In this document: positions 60,701 to 64,000 of the stretch, piece by piece
How positions within the stretch are numbered: position 1 is the first letter of the stretch
Layout of the letters: every line of letters starts with the position of its first letter
Assembly (NCBI GenBank): GCA_963691655.1
Contig: OY829329.1
Span: forward strand, 16,568,708 to 16,632,707
DNA length: 64,000 bases
Source: Toxonevra muliebris
Lineage: Eukaryota; Arthropoda; Insecta; Diptera; Pallopteridae
Direction of reading: 5' to 3'
Translations under genes and position numbers: made by a program
The notes under the pieces: model-generated
Database searches by the model: none
Seen by the model: the letters and a program-made list of their open reading frames with translations, nothing else
Told to the model about the DNA's origin: nothing

Positions 60701-63700
60701 TTCTTGAAGTAATACCAGAAACGTTGAAATTGAATGCTCTTGATCTATTTTCAATCACCCTTTTATCTTGTTCGTTCCTTTAGTTAAATAGTTGATTAAA
60801 TCTAGATTCTCGATTTCTGAAATAGTTTCAGGGTCTTTGAAGTAGAATGTGTTGGATGAGTGTGATCAACCGTTCCTTTGGTTTTGACTATCACTGCAGT
60901 TGATTTCATCTCTGAAATTTAAATTAATTGATTTATCGTGCCTTTAAGTTTTGAATTCTTTTACGAAGTCTGTTCCATCGAGTTTTTACTTTCTTTAAGT
61001 AGCCTCAGCTTCTCTGAAGTTTAATATTCCTGACCCATCATTGATCGTTTCTTCAACTTTGAAATACCTTTGATTTGAAAGTAGATTTCATTGAGATCCA
61101 CACTTCTGGAAAAGATTTCGGCCTCCCTGAAAAAAAAAAAAAATACCCATCATTTTTTAATACTTCCAGTCTCCTTTACTTTCTTTAGAAAGTTGAGTTT
61201 TTGTGGTTAAAATATTCTTTAAAATAACTGTTGTGAATATTATCAAGATCCACCAATAACCACTCCTACGTCCCTTACAAGTAAAATCTTCAAGGGGCAA
61301 TATCAAGGGAAATATTTATGAGAAAACAACGAAATTCGGTAACTATACATTTGTAATGAGTTCGTTTAATAAAATAATCAAAATCGAAATTTTTTTTATA
61401 ATTTTTTTCCATTTTTTTTATCCAACTCCTTCCTGAAAAAGTTGTCTTAGTTTATCTTTTTTTTTTTTTTTTTACACCGTCACTGTCTTTTTCCATTGCC
61501 GACCGCACACACAGCGAAAAATACATTAACGTCATTTCTTTTACGATTTTACAACAACAATAACCACAAGAGGGTAAACAAAAACAACAACAGTAACAAT
61601 GAAAATGCAATACAACTTCCTTTTTATTTTTGCAGCAAACACTTCAAAGAATAATAACAATAGCAACACTGTGCAATTTCAAGTATTGTCAAAAGTGCAA
61701 TTTGTGAGAGACTTTTTCTGTACTAAAGAGAGGCGTATGTGTATGTGTGTGTGTGCATGTGAGTGTGTCAGAGCATTTCTTTTGTATATTTGCAAATGGA
61801 ACGTACGTAAAAACAACAACAGCCACAATAAACAAAAACAAAGACAACAAATAAACAAGCGAATAGCACCAAATACTCAACTGCAATAACAACAACAACT
61901 ACAAAAACGGAACTTGACGGAATGAGTGCCAAATGGAGTTGCTACTTTTTATGTTTCTTTGTGTTTTTGTTCATTTACTTATTTTTTTTTTTTTTTGGTT
62001 GCATTAACATTTGCAATTTAAATTTACATTTACAACAACAGTGCAGCATTATTTTTTTTTTTGTTTCATTTGCTGCTGCCATCATCATTGCATTATAGCA
62101 GCAGCAGCAACAGCAAAAGCAACAACGAGAATCGTTTATCTAAAGCGAATAATCTAACACGTTGCAAGGTGTCAGTGCATGTAGTTAGTTGAAGTGGCAC
62201 ACACTCTCACACTTACTAACTGCCTGCCTGCCTGCCTAACTGAAACTGACTGAGTGTGGAAATGAGCAAAAAAAAAAACAAGAAAACAAAAAAAGTTGGC
62301 CTCAAGTTGCAATTTAAAATTTGCCTTTGAAGTATGGCTCTTCTCCACTTCCTACTACCACTCCCCCTCATCCTCTCTTTGCGCGAGAGAGTGAGAGACT
62401 CACTTTTTATTGCGCCTTTCTCCATGGTTTTTATTATAGTCTTTTCTTTCTTTTGTTGCTTTTTTATTTTTGTTAAAAGGTTTTCAGTTCTCATTCATTG
62501 ATATCGGCGTGAAAGATCTTTTAACACTTCTATTTTGGCGTAAAAAGAAAAAGAAGAAAAAACAAATCTGTTTTTCCTCTTTTTCTTATTCATTTCCACT
62601 TCTATTTTCTTTTTTTTTTTTTAGTCATTTGCTGCAATGGAAATGACAGCAAGACAGCCCGGCTATAGAGCTAGCAAGTCAGCCGACGGACATACTGAAA
62701 AAGACAAGACAGCTAAAGCGAGTCGAGTTGAGTCGGCTTTCGGTTGAATGAATTGTGTACATTTTGGCAGGCATGACTTAAACCGACAAACTTGACAGCT
62801 TTGAAAATGCAATGCATGCAACATGCAAGCAACGACAACAACAACAACACAAAATGCTGCTTCAGAAAAATGAGCATGAAAAATGCGAGAGCACAAATCG
62901 GAAATGACATTGCCAAGAAGAAGATGAATGAGTATAGTACAACTAAAATGAGGATGTAAATATGTACATATGTAGGAAAGTATGTAAAAGACAAATGTGG
63001 GTGTCCATATCAGCATACAACATCTTGAATATATAATAGGGTGATGTATGCAATAAATGATACGCAATTCTATGTAACCTATAATTATATTTGAGAATTT
63101 TATAAGTCTGTATAATTTCTAGAGTCTCAGATTCTTGGGAAACTTTTTATAAATTTAGCTGAATCCGAATTTCGAAAATGACAAAAAGTTATCTCTTAAT
63201 TTTAACATTAACTCAAGGTCAAGGATAAATTTGGCTTGCAGGGTTGATATTAGCGTATTTATGTTCAAAAATCTCAGACCGTTGCAAAAAAAATCATTGA
63301 CAATTACCTCTAGTTGTATCCTCTTCCTCTACGATCCACTAGTGTCATACACTATACAAAAAACATTCTCTTCAGTTATCAGTAATTAAAGTTTTAAGTT
63401 TGTTTATATGACAAGGCAGTCTTCATGCTCTCTTTTAACCATAAAACGCTTAAAATAAAAGCTAAAGCCATGAGGGTTTCCACGATGTATAACCAATGGC
63501 TCTAAAAAGTGAACATTTTTTTATAGTTCCTTTTTGGCAATCAATGAGCAGTATATAGTTGTTGCTGGTTGCCTGTCAATTCCAAGAGAATTATCCGTTA
63601 CTTCACCTATAAATTTTGTTGTTGTTTTTTATGTGTCGTGTTCAATATTACTCTGAGAGTGAATCAAAGGAGAGAAACCAGCAACAAAAACACACAGTTT

Positions 63701-64000
63701 CGCCGAGGGCGTAACGCTGGTGAGAGAAAATATAAGTCTTTTTTAAATTCTTAATAATTTTTAACTTGATTTTAATTACACTTTTTCTCAACACAACAAT
63801 AAAATTAATAAAACTTGTAGTACATAAACCCTAAATCAAATATTATACTCAATTAATTACAACAATTGAACTCCGATACTGAGGAAACCGACGTCAGCGC
63901 CTCTGCCTCTGCTCATTTGTATGAGCCCGATCCACATACGTCCATATGAAAAAACATAACGTCGGCTCTCTCAGTTTATGAGACGACACTCCATTTCATA
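60701..64000. other. Intronic sequence to the window edge
   Basis: AT-rich sequence with poly(A) at 61130-61142, poly(T) near 61460, 61981 and 62610, CAG/CAA tracts at 62098-62125, and a TG tract near 61744. At 63880-63990, GACGTCAGCGCCTCTGCCTCTGCTC and GTCGGCTCTCTCAGT-type phrases resemble, in inverted order, the stretch at about 14315-14365 (CTGAGAGAGCCAACGTC). The last few hundred bases may be the end of a repeat that continues past the window. No elB second exon (KSPLALLAQTC-type block, zinc finger) is found. Confidence 0.35.

Larger units (their letters stand above)
31383..64000 (+). other. Presumed elB first intron, at least 32.6 kb
   Basis: From the GTAAGT donor at 31383 no coding exon for the remaining NET-protein sequence is visible. 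The interval instead holds seven tandem arrays, three decayed transposon relics and AT-rich sequence. This is inference from absence of an open frame and depends on the elB assignment being right. Confidence 0.5.

Overview
The window is animal nuclear DNA, almost certainly from a higher fly (Brachycera). It is AT-rich and mostly non-coding, full of CA/TG, CAG/CAA and homopolymer tracts. It carries two recognisable fly genes among decayed fly-type transposons: LINEs, Tc1, mariner, pogo and tRNA-derived SINEs. No bacterial-style gene organisation is present. Genus and species cannot be fixed from the sequence alone.

Host genes. (1) A complete two-exon gene for partner of bursicon (pburs, bursicon beta) lies on the minus strand at 2216-2773, with a TATA box, an 87-base intron and a poly(A) signal. 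It encodes a secreted 11-cysteine cystine-knot hormone subunit. (2) A 20-codon first coding exon at 31323-31382 (plus strand) matches the conserved N-terminus of the NET-family zinc-finger proteins elbow B / no ocelli, best elB. It ends in a perfect GTAAGT donor. No second exon is visible, so its first intron would cover the remaining 32.6 kb and run past the window. The two genes are divergently transcribed and separated by about 28 kb of intergenic DNA. They encode unrelated products and nothing in the sequence suggests a joint function.

Layout. 1-1381 LINE 3' end; 2138-2824 pburs; 3561-9480 three unrelated degenerate minisatellites; 11031-11969 a 0.94-kb foldback (hairpin) element; 15765-17410 a 17-bp minisatellite; 17590-18540 a weak split array; 20005-21621 a Tc1-like transposon with an intron-bearing but broken transposase; 22330-23640 a broken mariner with a two-headed SINE inside; 26600-31320 CT-rich stretches, a poly(G) tract and the presumed elB promoter and first exon. 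The presumed elB intron holds an ~80-bp array interrupted by a LINE fragment (32.3-33.8 kb), a ~123-bp array (35.4-36.7 kb), a pogo transposase relic joined to a LINE RNase H relic and a SINE (38.8-40.85 kb), and five arrays of one EcoRI-site-containing minisatellite. Three of those arrays read in one orientation (42.9-50.3 kb) and two in the other (54.7-60.7 kb), around an unrelated 18-bp array (52.1-53.5 kb).

The degenerate tandem arrays together make up roughly a quarter of the window. I see no new multi-gene system. The most unusual features are the mirrored minisatellite cluster, the repeated use of two-part (dimeric) units in unrelated arrays, the foldback hairpin and the two-headed SINE.
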